Below, piece by piece: positions 26,942-38,934 of a stretch of 64,000 nt of DNA (the first letter of the stretch is position 1; the number at the start of each line of letters is the position of its first letter). The position numbers were made by a program, and so were the translations under genes. The notes beneath the pieces are model-generated. The model did no database searches. It worked only from the letters and a program-made list of their open reading frames with translations, and had not been told where the DNA came from. Origin of the DNA: Sipunculus nudus (taxonomy: Eukaryota > Annelida > Sipuncula > Golfingiida > Sipunculidae); contig CM049318.1 of the NCBI GenBank assembly GCA_026874595.1, positions 17,410,241-17,474,240 on the forward strand, given 5' to 3'.

Positions 26942-29828
26942 TTGGGTTCCCTGGCTACACAGCAGTTCCGCTTTGTGAACATTAATATCAAAATAAAGGG
27001 CAAAATCGTTCAATCAAAATCACAAATGTATAACTGTGATACTTTCAAAAAGTCATTTATTGATTTCTGGGACCCATTTTACCATTTAAACACAATTTAC
27101 TTATATTGTTATAATATATCTGATATTATTAGACTCCCGCAAGGTCAATTAATACATTATTTCTTCATAAAATGTTGCAAAAAAACATTTATTAAGACAT
27201 AATCCCTTTGCGTAGATTTTGCGTATGCTTTGCTTATTCTTTGCTTACGGCGAAATCATCACTGGAATGACACATTTTCCTAAAAATACACGCTGATATG
27301 ACCCATAGGGACGCAGAAGGGTTCCCTGGATACACAACAGTTCCGCTTAGTGAACATTAATATCAAAATAAAGGGCAAAATCGTTCAATCAAAATCACAA
27401 ATGTATAATTCTGCTACCTTCAAAAAGTCATTTATTGATTTCTTGGACCCGTTTTCCTATTGTAACACAATTTACTTACATTGTTATAATATATCAGGCA
27501 TTATTAGTCTCCCGCAAGGTCAATTAATACATTATTTCTTCATAAAATGTTGCAAAAAAGCATTTATTAAGACATAATCCCTTTGCTTACACTTTGCTTA
27601 TGCTTTGCTTATTCTTTGCTTACGGCGAAATCATCACTGGAATGACACATTTTCCTAAAAATACACGCTGATATGACCCATAGGGACGCAGAAGGGTGCC
27701 CTGGCTACACAGCAGTTCCACTTTGTGAGCATCAATATCAAAATAAAGGGCAAAATCGTTCAATCAAAATCACAAATGTATAATTCTGCAACTTTCAAAA
27801 AGTCATTTATTGATTTCTGGGACCCGTTTTCCTATTTTAACACAATTTACTTACAGTGTTATAATATATCTGATATTATTAGGCACACGCATGGTCAATT
27901 AATACATTATTTCTTCAGAAAATGTTGCAAAAAAGCATTTTTTAAGACATAATCCCTTTGCGTAGACTTTGCGTATGCTTTGCTTATTCTTTGCTTACGG
28001 CGAAATCATCACTGGAATGACACATTTTTTTTAAAAAAAAACGCTGATATTGATCATAGGGGAGCAGAAGGGTTACCTGGCTACACAACAGTTCCGCTTT
28101 GTGAACATTAATATCAAAATAAAAGGCAAAATCGTTCAATCAAAATCACAAATGTATAATTCTGCTACTTTCAAAAAGTCATTAATTGATTTTTTGGACC
28201 CATCTTCCTATTTTTACACAATTTACTTACATTGTTATAATATATCTGACATTATTAGACCCCCGCAAGGTCAATTAATACATAATATCTTCATAAAATG
28301 TTGCAAAAAAGCAGTAATTAAGACATTATCCCTTTGCTTACACTTTATTTATGTTTTGCTTATTCTTTGCTTACGGTGAAATCATCACTGGAATGAAACA
28401 TTTTCCTTAAAATACACGCTGATATGACCCATAGGGACGCAGAAGGGTTCCCTGGTTACACAGCAATTCCGCTTTGTGAACATTAATATCAAAATAAAGG
28501 GCAAAATCGTTCAATCAAAATCACAAATGTATAATTCTAGTATTTAATAAAAGTCATTTATTGATTTCTGGGACCTATTTTCCAATTTAAACACAATTTT
28601 TTTACATTGCTTTAATATTTTTTGACATTATTAGAATCCCGCAATGTCAATTAATACATTATTTCTTCAGAAAATGGTGCCAAAAAGCATTTATTAAGAC
28701 ATAATCCCTTTGCTTACACTTTATTTATGTTTTGCTTATTCTTTGCTTACGGTGAAATCATCACTGGAATGACACATTTTCCTAAAAATACACACTGATA
28801 TGACCCATAGGGACGCAGACGGGTTCCCTGGCTACACAGCAGTTCCGCTTTGTGAACATTAATATCAAAATAAAGGGCAAAATCGATCAATAAAATCACA
28901 AATGTATAATTCTGCTACTTTCAAAAAGTCATTTATTGATTTCTGGGACCCAGTTTCCTATTTAACACAATTTACTTACATTGTTATAATATATCTGACA
29001 TTATTAGACTCCCGCAAGATTAATTAATACATTATTTCTTCAGAAAATGTTGCAAAAAAGCATTTATTAAGACATAATCCCTTTCCGTAGACTTTGCGTA
29101 TGCTTTGCTTATTCTTTGCTTACGGCGAAATCATCACTGGAATGACACATTTTCCTAAAAATACACACTGATATGACCCACAGGAACGCAGACGGTTCCC
29201 TGGCTACACAGCAGTTCCGCTTTGTGAACATTAATATCAAAATAAAGGGCAAAATCGTTCAATCAAAATCACAAATGTATAACTGTGGTACTTTCAAAAA
29301 GTCATTTATTGATTTCTGGGAACCATTTTACCATTTAAACACAATTTACTTATATTGTTATAATATATCTGACATTATTAGACTCCCGCAAGGTCAATTA
29401 ATACATTATTTCTTCATAAAATGTTGCAAAAAAGCATTTATTAAGACATAATCCCTTTGCTTACACTTTATTTATGTTTTGCTTATTCTTTGCTTACGGT
29501 GAAATCATCACTGGAATGAAACATTTTCCTAAAAATACACACTGATATGACACATAGTGACGCAGACGGGTTCCCTGGCTACACAGCACTTCCGCTTTGT
29601 GAACATTAATATCAAAATAAAGGGCAAAATCGATCAATAAAATCACAAATGTATAATTCTCCTATTTAATAAAAGTCATTTATTGATTTCTGGGACCCAG
29701 TTTCCTATTTTAACACAATTTACTTACATTGTTATAGTATAACTGACATTATTATACTCCCGCAAGGTCAATTAATACATTATTTCTTCAGAAAATGGTG
29801 CAAAAGACCATATATTTTGACATAATCC

Positions 29829-29882
29829 CTTTGCTTACACTTTGCTTATTCTTTGCTTATTCTTTGCTTATTCTTTGTCACG
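29829..29882 (+). repeat. Five-unit version of the 11-bp subrepeat
   Basis: Here the block holds CTTTGCTTACA, then three CTTTGCTTATT units, then a degenerate CTTTGTCACGG, so five units instead of four. Just upstream the monomer is also unusual (AAGACCATATATTTTGAC instead of the AAGCATTTATTAAGAC consensus). It belongs to p8 of copy 0; the p8 monomers of copies 1 and 2 (near 44456 and 56440) have ordinary four-unit blocks because their tails come from p10. Confidence 0.85.
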
Positions 29883-29982
29883 GCGAAATCATCACTGGAA
29901 TGACACATTTTCTTAAAAATACACGCTGATATGACCCATAGGGACGCAGAAGGGTGCCCTGGCTACACAGCAGTTCCGCTTT

Positions 29983-32900
29983 CTGAACATCAATATGAAA
30001 ATACAGAGCAAAATCGTTCAATCAAAATCACAAATGTATAATTCTGCTACTTAATAAAAGTCATTTATTGATTTCTGGGTCCCATTTTCCAATTTAAACA
30101 CAATTTTCTTACATTGCTTTAATATTTCTGACATTATTAGAATCCCGCAATGTCAATTAATACATTATTTCTTCAGAAAATGTTGCAAAAAAGCATTTAT
30201 TAAGACATAATCCATTTGCTCACACTTCATTTATGTTTTGCTTATTCTTTGCTTTCGGCGAAATCATCACTGGAAGGACACATTTTCCTAAAAACACGCT
30301 GATAGGAACCATAGGGGCGCAGAAGGGTTCCTTGGCTCCACAGCAGTTCCGCCTTGTGAACATTAATATCAAAATAAAGGACAAAATCGTTCAATCAAAA
30401 TCACAAATGTATAATTCTGCTACTTTCAAAAAGTCATTTATTGATTTCTGGGACCCGTTTTCATATGTTAACACAATTTACTTACATTGTTATAATATAT
30501 CTAATATTATTAGGCTCACGCATGGTCAATTAATACATGTATTTCTTCAGAAAATGATGCAAAAAAAGCATTTATTAAGACATAATCCCTTTGCTTACAC
30601 TTTGCTTATGCTTTGCTTATTCTTTGCTTACGGCGAAATCATCACTGGAATTACACATTTTCCTAAAAAATACACGCTTTTATGACATATAGGGGCGCAG
30701 AAGGATTCCCTGGCTACACAACAGTTCCGCTTTAGGAACATTAATATCAAAATAAAGGGCAAAATCGTTCAATCGAAATCACAAATGTATAACTGTGGTA
30801 CTTTCAAAAAGTCATTTATTGTTTTCTGGGACCCATTTTACCATTTAAACACAATTTACTTATATTGTAATAATATATCTGACATTATTAGACTCCCGCA
30901 AGGTCAATAATACATTATTTCTTCATAAAATTTTGCAAAAATACATTTATTAAGACATAATCCCTTTGCTTACACTTTATTTATGTTTTGCTTAGTCTTT
31001 GCTTACGGTGAAATCATCACTGAATTGACACATTTTCCTAAAAATACACGCTGATATGACCCATAGGGACCAGAAGGGTTCACTGGCTACACAGCACTTC
31101 CGCTTTGTGAACATTAATATAAAAAAAGGGCAAAATCGATCAATCAGAATCACAAATGTATAATTCTTCTACTTTTAAAAAGTCATTTATTGATTTCTGG
31201 GACCCAGTTTCCCATTTTAACACAATTATTTACATTGTTATAATATATCTGACATTATTAGACTCCCGCAAGGTCAATTAATACATTATTTCTTCAGAAA
31301 ATGTTGCAAAAAAGCATTTATTAAGACATAATCCCTTTGCGTAGACTTTGCGTATGCTTTGCTTATTCTTTGCTTACGGCGAAATCATCACTGGAATGAC
31401 ACATTTTGTTAAAAATACACGCTGATATGACTTATAGAGGCGCAGAAGGGTTCCCTGGCTACACAACAGTTCCGCTTTGTGAACATTAATATCAAAATAA
31501 AGGGCAAAATCGTTCAATCAAAATCACAAATGTATAATTCTGCTACCTTTAAAAAGTCATTTATTGATTTCTTGGACCCATTTTCCTATTTTAACACAAT
31601 TTACTTACATTGTTATAATATATCAGACATTATTAGACTCCCGCAAGGTCAATTAATACATTATTTCTTCATAAAATATTGCAAAAAAGCATTTATTAAG
31701 ACATAATCCCTTTGCTTACACTTTGCGTATGCTTTGCTTATTCTTTGCTTACGGCGAAATCATCACTGGAATGACACATTTTCCTAAAAATACACGCTCA
31801 TATGACCCATAGGGACGCAGAAGGGTTCCCTGGCTACACAGCAGTTTCGCTTTGTGAACATTAATATCAAAATAAAGGGCAAAATCGTTCAATCAAAATC
31901 ACAAATGTATAATTCTCCTACTTAATAAAAGTCATTTATTGATTTCTGGGACCCATTTTCCAATTTAAACACAATTTACTTACATTGTTATAATATATCT
32001 GATATTATTAGACTCCGGCAAGGTCAATTAATACATTATTTCTTCATAAAATGTTGCAAAAAAAAGCATTTATTAAGACATAATCCATTTACTTACACTT
32101 TATTTATGTTTTGCTTATTCTTTGCTTACGGTGAAATCATCACTGGAATGACACATTTTCCTAAAAATACACACTGATATGACCCATAGTGACGCAGAAG
32201 GGTTCCCTGGCTACACAGTACTTCCGCTTTGTGAACATTAATATCAAAATAAAGGGCAAAATCGATCAATCAAAATCACAAATGTATAATTTTGCTACTT
32301 TCAAAAAGTCATTTATTGATTTCTGGAACCCGTTTTCCTATTTTAACACAATTTACTTATATTGTTATAATATATCTGATATTATTAGGCTCCCGCAAGG
32401 TCAATTAATACATTTTTTCTTCATAAAATGTTGCAAAAAAGCATTTATTAAGACATAATCCCTTTGCTTACAGTTTGCTTATGCTTTGCTTATTCTTTGC
32501 TTACGGCGAAATCATCACTGGAATGACACATTTTCCTAAAAATAAACGCTGATATGACCCATAGGGACGCAGAAGGGTGCCCTGGCTACACAGCAGTTCC
32601 GCTTTCTGAACATCAATATGAAAATACAGAGCAAAATCGTTCAATCAAAATCACAAATGTATAATTCTGCTACTTAATAAAAGTCATTTATTGATTTCTG
32701 GGTCCCATTTTCCAATTTAAACACAATTTTCTTACATTGCTTTAATATTTCTGACATTATTAGAATCCCGCAATGTCAATTAATACATTATTTCTTCAGA
32801 AAATGTTGCAAAAAAGCATTTATTAAGACATAATCCATTTGCTCACACTTTATTTATGTTTTGCTTATTCTTTGCTTTCGGCGAAATCATCACTGGAAGG

Positions 32901-33200
32901 ACACATTTTCCTAAAAACACGCTGATAGGAACCATAGGGGCGCAGAAGGGTTCCCTGGCTCCACAGCAGTTCCGCCTTGTGAACATTAATATCAAAATAA
33001 AGGACAAAATCGTTCAATCAAAATCACAAATGTATAATTCTGCTACTTTCAAAAAGTCATTTATTGATTTCTGGGACCCGTTTTCCTATGTTAACACAAT
33101 TTACTTACATTGTTATAATATATCTAATATTATTAGGCTCACGCATGGTCAATTAATACATGTATTTCTTCAGAAAATGATGCAAAAAAGCATTTATTAA
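29983..33200 (+). repeat. 7-monomer repeat p9-p15, about 2,623 bp, 1.3 copies
   Basis: The pair p9-p10 at 29983-30620 recurs at 32606-33240 with an offset of 2,623 bp, that is seven monomers. Shared rare features are TTCTGAACATCAATATG, ATACAGAGC, TGGGTCCC, GGAAGGACACATTTTCC and AATACATGTATTTC. Differences are few: CTTGGCTCC against CCTGGCTCC, one extra A in the A-tract near 30560, and a few single bases. Confidence 0.88.
30233..30685 (+). other. Longest open frame in the window (150 codons), indel-made
   Basis: It begins at an ATG in the subrepeat block (MFCLFFAFGE), crosses a linker shortened by a small deletion, runs through the usual 75-codon frame and continues past it because the A-tract near 30560 has an extra A. 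The near-identical copy at 32856 lacks that extra A and stops after 114 codons. This shows that length is set by chance indels. No homology recognised; not called as a gene. Confidence 0.7.
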
Positions 33201-33703
33201 GACATAATCCCTTTGCTTACACTTTGCTTATGCTTTGCTTATTCTTTGCTTACGGCGAAATCATCACTGGAATGACACATTTTCCTAAAAATACACACTG
33301 ATATGACCCATAGGGACGCAGACGGGTTCCCTGGCTACACAGCAGTTCTGATTAGTGAACTTTAATATCAAAATAAAGGGCAAAATCGTTCAATCAAATT
33401 CACAAATGTATAACTGTGGTACTTTCAAAAAGTCATTTATTGATTTCTGGGACGCATTTTTCCATTTAAACACAATTTACTTATATTGTTTTAATATATC
33501 TGATATTATTAGACTCCCGCAAGGTCAATTAATACATTATTTCTTCATAAAATGTTGCAAAAAAGCATTTATTAAGACAATCCATTTACTTACACTTTAT
33601 TTATGTTTTGCTTATTCTTTGCTTACGGTGAAATCATCACTGGAATGACACATTTTCCTAAAAATACACGCTGATAGGACCCATAGGGACGCAGAAGGGT
33701 TCA

Positions 33704-36700
33704 TTGGCTACACAGCACTTCCGCTTTGTGAACATTAATATCAAATTAAAGGGCAAAATCGATCTATCAAAATCACAAATGTATAATTCTGCTACTTTCA
33801 AAAAGTTATTTATTGATTTCTGGGAACCAGTTTCCTATTTTAACACAATTTACTTACATTGTTATAATATATATGACATTATTAGACTCCCGCAAGGTCA
33901 ATTAATACATTATTTCTTCAGAAAATGTTGCAAAAAAGCATTTATTAAGACATAATCCCTTTGCTTACACTTTGCTTATGCTTTGCTTATTCTTTGCTTA
34001 CGGCGAAATCATCACTGGAATGACACATTTTCCTAAAAATGCACGCTGATATGACCCAAAGGGGCGCAGAAGGTTTCCCTGGCTACACAGCAGTTCCGCT
34101 TTTTGAACATTAATATCAAAATAAAGGGCAAAATCGTTCAATCAAAATCACCAATGTATAATTCTCCTACTTAATAAAAGTCATTTATTGATTTCTGGGA
34201 CCCATTTTACCATTTAAACACAATTTTCTTACATTGCTTTAATATTTCTGACATTATTAGACCCCCGCAATGTCAATTTATACATTATTTCTTCAGAAAA
34301 TGATGCCAAAAAGCATTTATTAAGACATAATCCCTTTGCTTACACTTTGCTTATTCTTTGCTTATTCTTTGCTTACGGCGAAATCATCACTGGAATGACA
34401 CATTTTCCTAAAAATACACGTTGATATGACCCATAGGGACGCAGAAGGGTGCCCTGGCTACACAGCAGTTCCGCTTTGTGAATATCAATATCAAAATAAA
34501 GGGCAAAATCGTTCAATAAAAATCACAAATGTATAATTCTGCTACTTTCAAAAAGTCATTTATTGATTTCTGGGACCCGTTTTTCTATTTTAACACAATT
34601 TACTTACATTGTTATAATATATCTGATATTATTAGGCTCCCGCAAGGTCAATTAATACATTATTTCTTCATAAAATGTTGCAAAAAAGCATTTATTAAGA
34701 CATAATCCCTTTGCTTACACTTTATTTATGCTTTGCTTATTCTCTGCTTACGGCGAAATCATCACTGGAATGACACATTTTCCTGAAAATACACGCGGAT
34801 ATGACCCACAGGGACGCAGTTGGGTTCCCTGGCTACACAGCAGTTCCGCTTTGTGAACATTAATATCAAAATAAAGGGCAAAATCGTTCAATCAAAATCA
34901 CAAATGTATAACTGTGATACTTTCAAAAAGTCATTTATTGATTTCTGGGACCCGTTTTTCTATTTTAACACAATTTACTTACATTGTTAATATATATCTG
35001 ATATTATTAGCCTCCCAAATTAATACATTATTTCTTCATAAAATGTTGCAAAAAAGCATTTATTAAGACATAATCCCTTTGCTTACACTTTATTTATGCT
35101 TTGCTTATTCTCTGCTTACGGCGAAATCATCACTGGAATGACACATTTTCCTGAAAATACACGCGGATATGACCCACAGGGACGCAGTTGGGTTCCCTGG
35201 CTACACAGCAGTTCCGCTTTGTGAACATTAATATCAAAATAAAGGGCAAAATCGTTCAATCAAAATCACAAATGTATAACTGTGATACTTTCAAAAAGTC
35301 ATTTATTGATTTCTGGGACCCATTTTACCATTTAAACACAATTTACTTATATTGTTATAATATATCTGATATTATTAGACTCCCGCAAGGTCAATTAATA
35401 CATTATTTCTTCATAAAATGTTGCAAAAAAACATTTATTAAGACATAATCCCTTTGCGTAGATTTTGCGTATGCTTTGCTTATTCTTTGCTTACGGCGAA
35501 ATCATCACTGGAATGACACATTTTCCTAAAAATACACGCTGATATGACCCATAGGGACGCAGAAGGGTTCCCTGGATACACAACAGTTCCGCTTAGTGAA
35601 CATTAATATCAAAATAAAGGGCAAAATCGTTCAATCAAAATCACAAATGTATAATTCTGCTACCTTCAAAAAGTCATTTATTGATTTCTTGGACCCGTTT
35701 TCCTATTGTAACACAATTTACTTACATTGTTATAATATATCAGGCATTATTAGTCTCCCGCAAGGTCAATTAATACATTATTTCTTCATAAAATGTTGCA
35801 AAAAAGCATTTATTAAGACATAATCCCTTTGCTTACACTTTGCTTATGCTTTGCTTATTCTTTGCTTACGGCGAAATCATCACTGGAATGACACATTTTC
35901 CTAAAAATACACGCTGATATGACCCATAGGGACGCAGAAGGGTGCCCTGGCTATACAGCAGTTCCACTTTGTGAGCATCAATATCAAAATAAAGGGCAAA
36001 ATCGTTCAATCAAAATCACAAATGTATAATTCTGCTACTTTCAAAAAGTCATTTATTGATTTCTGGGACCCGTTTTCCTATTTTAACACAATTTACTTAC
36101 AGTGTTATAATATATCTGATATTATTAGGCACACGCATGGTCAATTAATACATTATTTCTTCAGAAAATGTTGCAAAAAAGCATTTTTTAAGACATAATC
36201 CCTTTGCGTAGACTTTGCGTATGCTTTGCTTATTCTTTGCTTACGGCGAAATCATCACTGGAATGACACATTTTGTTAAAAAAAACGCTGATATTGATCA
36301 TAGGGGAGCAGAAGGGTTACCTGGCTACACAACAGTTCCGCTTTGTGAACATTAATATCAAAATAAAAGGCAAAATCGTTCAATCAAAATCACAAATGTA
36401 TAATTCTGCTACTTTCAAAAAGTCATTAATTGATTTTTTGGACCCATCTTCCTATTTTTACACAATTTACTTACATTGTTATAATATATCTGACATTATT
36501 AGACTCCCGCAAGGTCAATTAATACATAATATCTTCATAAAATGTTGCAAAAAAGCAGTTATTAAGACATTATCCCTTTGCTTACACTTTATTTATGTTT
36601 TGCTTATTCTTTGCTTACGGTGAAATCATCACTGGAATGAAACATTTTCCTTAAAATACACGCTGATATGACCCATAGGGACGCAGAAGGGTTCCCTGGC

Positions 36701-37068
36701 TACACAGCAGTTCTGATTAGTGAACTTTAATATCAAAATAAAGGGCAAAATCGTTCAATCAAATTCACAAATGTATAACTGTGGTACTTTCAAAAAGTCA
36801 TTTATTGATTTCTGGGACCCATTTTTCCATTTAAACACAATTTACTTATATTGTTTTAATATATCTGATATTATTAGACTCCCGCAAGGTCAATTAATAC
36901 ATTATTTCTTCAGAAAATGTTGCAAAAAAGCATTTATTAAGACAATCCATTTACTTACACTTTATTTATGTTTTGCTTATTCTTTGCTTACGGTGAAATC
37001 ATCACTGGAATGACACATTTTCCTAAAAATACACGCTGATAGGACCCATAGGGACGCAGAAGGGTTCA
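33704..37068 (+). repeat. Nested 9-monomer HOR inside HOR-C copy 1 (3,365 bp)
   Basis: The run n6, e, f, p1a, p1b, p2, p3, p4, n5 is followed by another n6 at 37069, exactly 3,365 bp after the first. The same unit occurs in copy 2 (45691 to 49056, also 3,365 bp). Nine monomers of 375 would be 3,375; the shortfall comes from the 7-bp deletion in p1a and small indels in p4 and n5. After the second n6 the order continues e, f, p1 and then enters the 4-monomer series. Confidence 0.9.
35011..35020 (+). repeat. 7-bp deletion marker in monomer p1a (copy 1)
   Basis: Where other monomers read GCTCCCGCAAGGTCAATT, this copy reads CCTCCCAAATT, seven bases shorter, giving a 368-bp spacing to the next monomer. 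The same allele is at 46998 and 62731, 11,987 and 15,733 bp further on each time, so it tags the same monomer of HOR-C in all three copies. Copies 1 and 2 also share GTTAATATATATC just upstream, which puts a TAA in the open frame; copy 3 has the usual GTTATAATATATC. Confidence 0.92.
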
Positions 37069-37443
37069 TTGGCTACACAGCACTTCCGCTTTGTGAACAT
37101 TAATATCAAATTAAAGGGCAAAATCGATCTATCAAAATCACAAATGTATAATTCTGCTACTTTCAAAAAGTTATTTATTGATTTCTGGGAACCAGTTTCC
37201 TATTTTAACACAATTTACTTACATTGTTATAATATATATGACATTATAAGACTCCCGCAAGGTCAATTAATACATTATTTCTTCAGAAAATGTTGCAAAA
37301 AAGCATTTATTAAGACATAATCCCTTTGCTTACACTTTGCTTATGCTTTGCTTATTCTTTGCTTACGGCGAAATCATCACTGGAATGACACATTTTCCTA
37401 AAAATGCACGCTGATATGACCCAAAGGGGCGCAGAAGGTTTCC

Positions 37444-37842
37444 CTGGCTACACAGCAGTTCCGCTTTTTGAACATTAATATCAAATTAAAGGGCAAAATC
37501 GATCTATCAAAATCACAAATGTATAATTCTGCTACTTTCAAAAAGTTATTTATTGATTTCTGGGAACCAGTTTCCTATTTTAACACAATTTACTTACATT
37601 GTTATAATATATATGACATTATAAGACTCCCGCAAGGTCAATTTATACATTATTTCTTCAGAAAATGTTGCAAAAAAGCATTTATTAAGACATAATCCCT
37701 TTGCTTACACTTTGCTTATGCTTTGCTTATTCTTTGCTTACGGCGAAATCATCACTGGAATGACACATTTTCCTAAAAATGCACGCTGATATGACCCAAA
37801 GGGGCGCAGAAGGTTTCCCTGGCTACACAGCAGTTCCGCTTT
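37444..37842 (+). repeat. Hybrid monomer e/n6 (extra unit in HOR-C copy 1)
   Basis: The linker and head are those of e (CCCAAAGGGGCGCAGAAGG, TTTTTGAAC), the body is n6 (AAATTAAAGGG, GATCTATC, GGGAACCAG), and the tail has ATTTATAC, again as in e. It shares the private base ATTATAAGAC with the preceding n6 (37246 and 37616), which points to a very recent one-monomer gain by unequal exchange between neighbours. Copy 2 lacks this unit. Confidence 0.88.
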
Positions 37843-38559
37843 TTGAACATTAATATCAAAATAAAGGGCAAAATCGTTCAATCAAAATCACCAATGTATA
37901 ATTCTCCTACTTAATAAAAGTCATTTATTGATTTCTGGGACCCGTTTTACCATTTAAACACAATTTTCTTACATTGCTTTAATATTTCTGACATTATTAG
38001 AACCCAGCAATGTCAATTTATACATTATTTCTTCAGAAAATGATGCCAAAAAGCATTTATTAAGACATAATCCCTTTGCTTACACTTTGCTTATTCTTTG
38101 CTTATTCTTTGCTTACGGCGAAATCATCACTGGAATGACACATTTTCCTAAAAATACACGTTGATATGACCCATAGGGACGCAGAAGGGTGCCCTGGCTA
38201 CACAGCAGTTCCGCTTTGTGAATATCAATATCAAAATAAAGGGCAAAATCGTTCAATAAAAATCACAAATGTATAATTCTGCTACTTTCAAAAAGTCATT
38301 TATTGATTTCTGGGACCCGTTTTTCTATTTTAACACAATTTACTTACATTGTTATAATATATCTGATATTATTAGGCTCCCGCAAGGTCAATTAATACAT
38401 TATTTCTTCATAAAATGTTGCAAAAAAGCATTTATTAAGACATAATCCCTTTGCTTACACTTTATTTATGCTTTGCTTATTCTCTGCTTACGGCGAAATC
38501 ATCACTGGAATGACACATTTTCCTGAAAATACACGCGGATATGACCCACAGGGACGCAG

Positions 38560-38934
38560 TTGGGTTCCCTGGCTACACAGCAGTTCCGCTTTGTGAACAT
38601 TAATATCAAAATAAAGGGCAAAATCGTTCAATCAAAATCACAAATGTATAACTGTGATACTTTCAAAAAGTCATTTATTGATTTCTGGGACCCGTTTTTC
38701 TATTTTAACACAATTTACTTACATTGTTATAATATATCTGATATTATTAGGCTCCCGCAAGGTCAATTAATACATTATTTCTTCATAAAATGTTGCAAAA
38801 AAGCATTTATTAAGACATAATCCCTTTGCTTACACTTTATTTATGCTTTGCTTATTCTCTGCTTACGGCGAAATCATCACTGGAATGACACATTTTCCTG
38901 AAAATACACGCGGATATGACCCACAGGGACGCAG
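38560..38934 (+). repeat. Representative 375-bp satellite monomer (type III head, type I body)
   Basis: This copy, given here as a reference, starts at TTGGGTTCCCTGG. In order it holds the head GGCTACACAGCAGTTCCGC, then GTGAACATTAATATC (38593), a GGGCAAAATCGTTC segment, the subfamily-diagnostic AACTGTGATAC (38650), TTCAAAAAGTC, GATTTCTGGGACCC, a short inverted repeat (38729-38747), CCCGCAAGGTC, an A6 tract before GCATTTATTAAG, four 11-bp subrepeats (38824-38867), GGCGAAATCATCACTGGAATG and finally the ACACGCGGATATGACCC linker. The next copy starts exactly 375 bases on, at 38935. Twice a nucleosomal repeat is close to this length, which is suggestive but not evidence of phasing. Confidence 0.95.
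38729..38747. repeat. Short inverted repeat in each monomer (7-bp arms, 5-bp loop)
   Basis: ATAATAT, loop ATCTG, ATATTAT: the arms are perfect reverse complements. The element is at the same place in most monomers. It is perfect in copies reading GATATT and has one mismatch in the common GACATT variant. Type II monomers (TTTAATATTTC) lose it. Its A+T-only arms make a weak hairpin at best. It is reported because it is the only clear dyad I found that recurs with the monomer period. Confidence 0.7.

Larger units (their letters stand above)
26942..33354 (+). repeat. HOR-C-related block (copy 0), monomers p1-p15 then p9-p10 again
   Basis: Monomer marks: p1 26975 (GTTGGGTTCC head, AACTGTGATAC), p2 27350, p3 27725, p4 28101, p5 28476, p6 28852, p7 29224, p8 29599, p9 29983 (TTCTGAACATC, ATACAGAGC), p10 30356 (GCTCCACAGC, AAAGGACAAAATC), p11 30734, p12 31107, p13 31479, p14 31854, p15 32231, then p9 again (32606) and p10 again (32979). 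Monomers p3-p8 and p11-p13 recur in order in the two HOR-C copies, and p14-p15 recur at 57700-58304. The block joins the n5 head at about 33355. Confidence 0.88.

Noticed and set aside
38566-38580. RNA polymerase III B-box-like GGTTCCCTGGCT in the monomer head, suggesting a tRNA-derived SINE
   Set aside because: Only the GGTTC part fits the B box; there is no convincing A box upstream, no poly-A tail and no target-site duplications, and the copies are strictly tandem.
38705-38740. Bacterial promoter-like TTTACT and TATAAT near the ATTGTTATAATAT segment
   Set aside because: This is expected by chance in A+T-rich DNA, recurs in each monomer with no gene downstream, and the window looks eukaryotic.
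38850-38885. CENP-B box candidate: reverse strand of the GGCGAAATC region reads TTCGCCGTAAGC
   Set aside because: It matches the first part of the box core (TTCG and the A) but lacks the CGGG end, so it does not meet the known essential bases.
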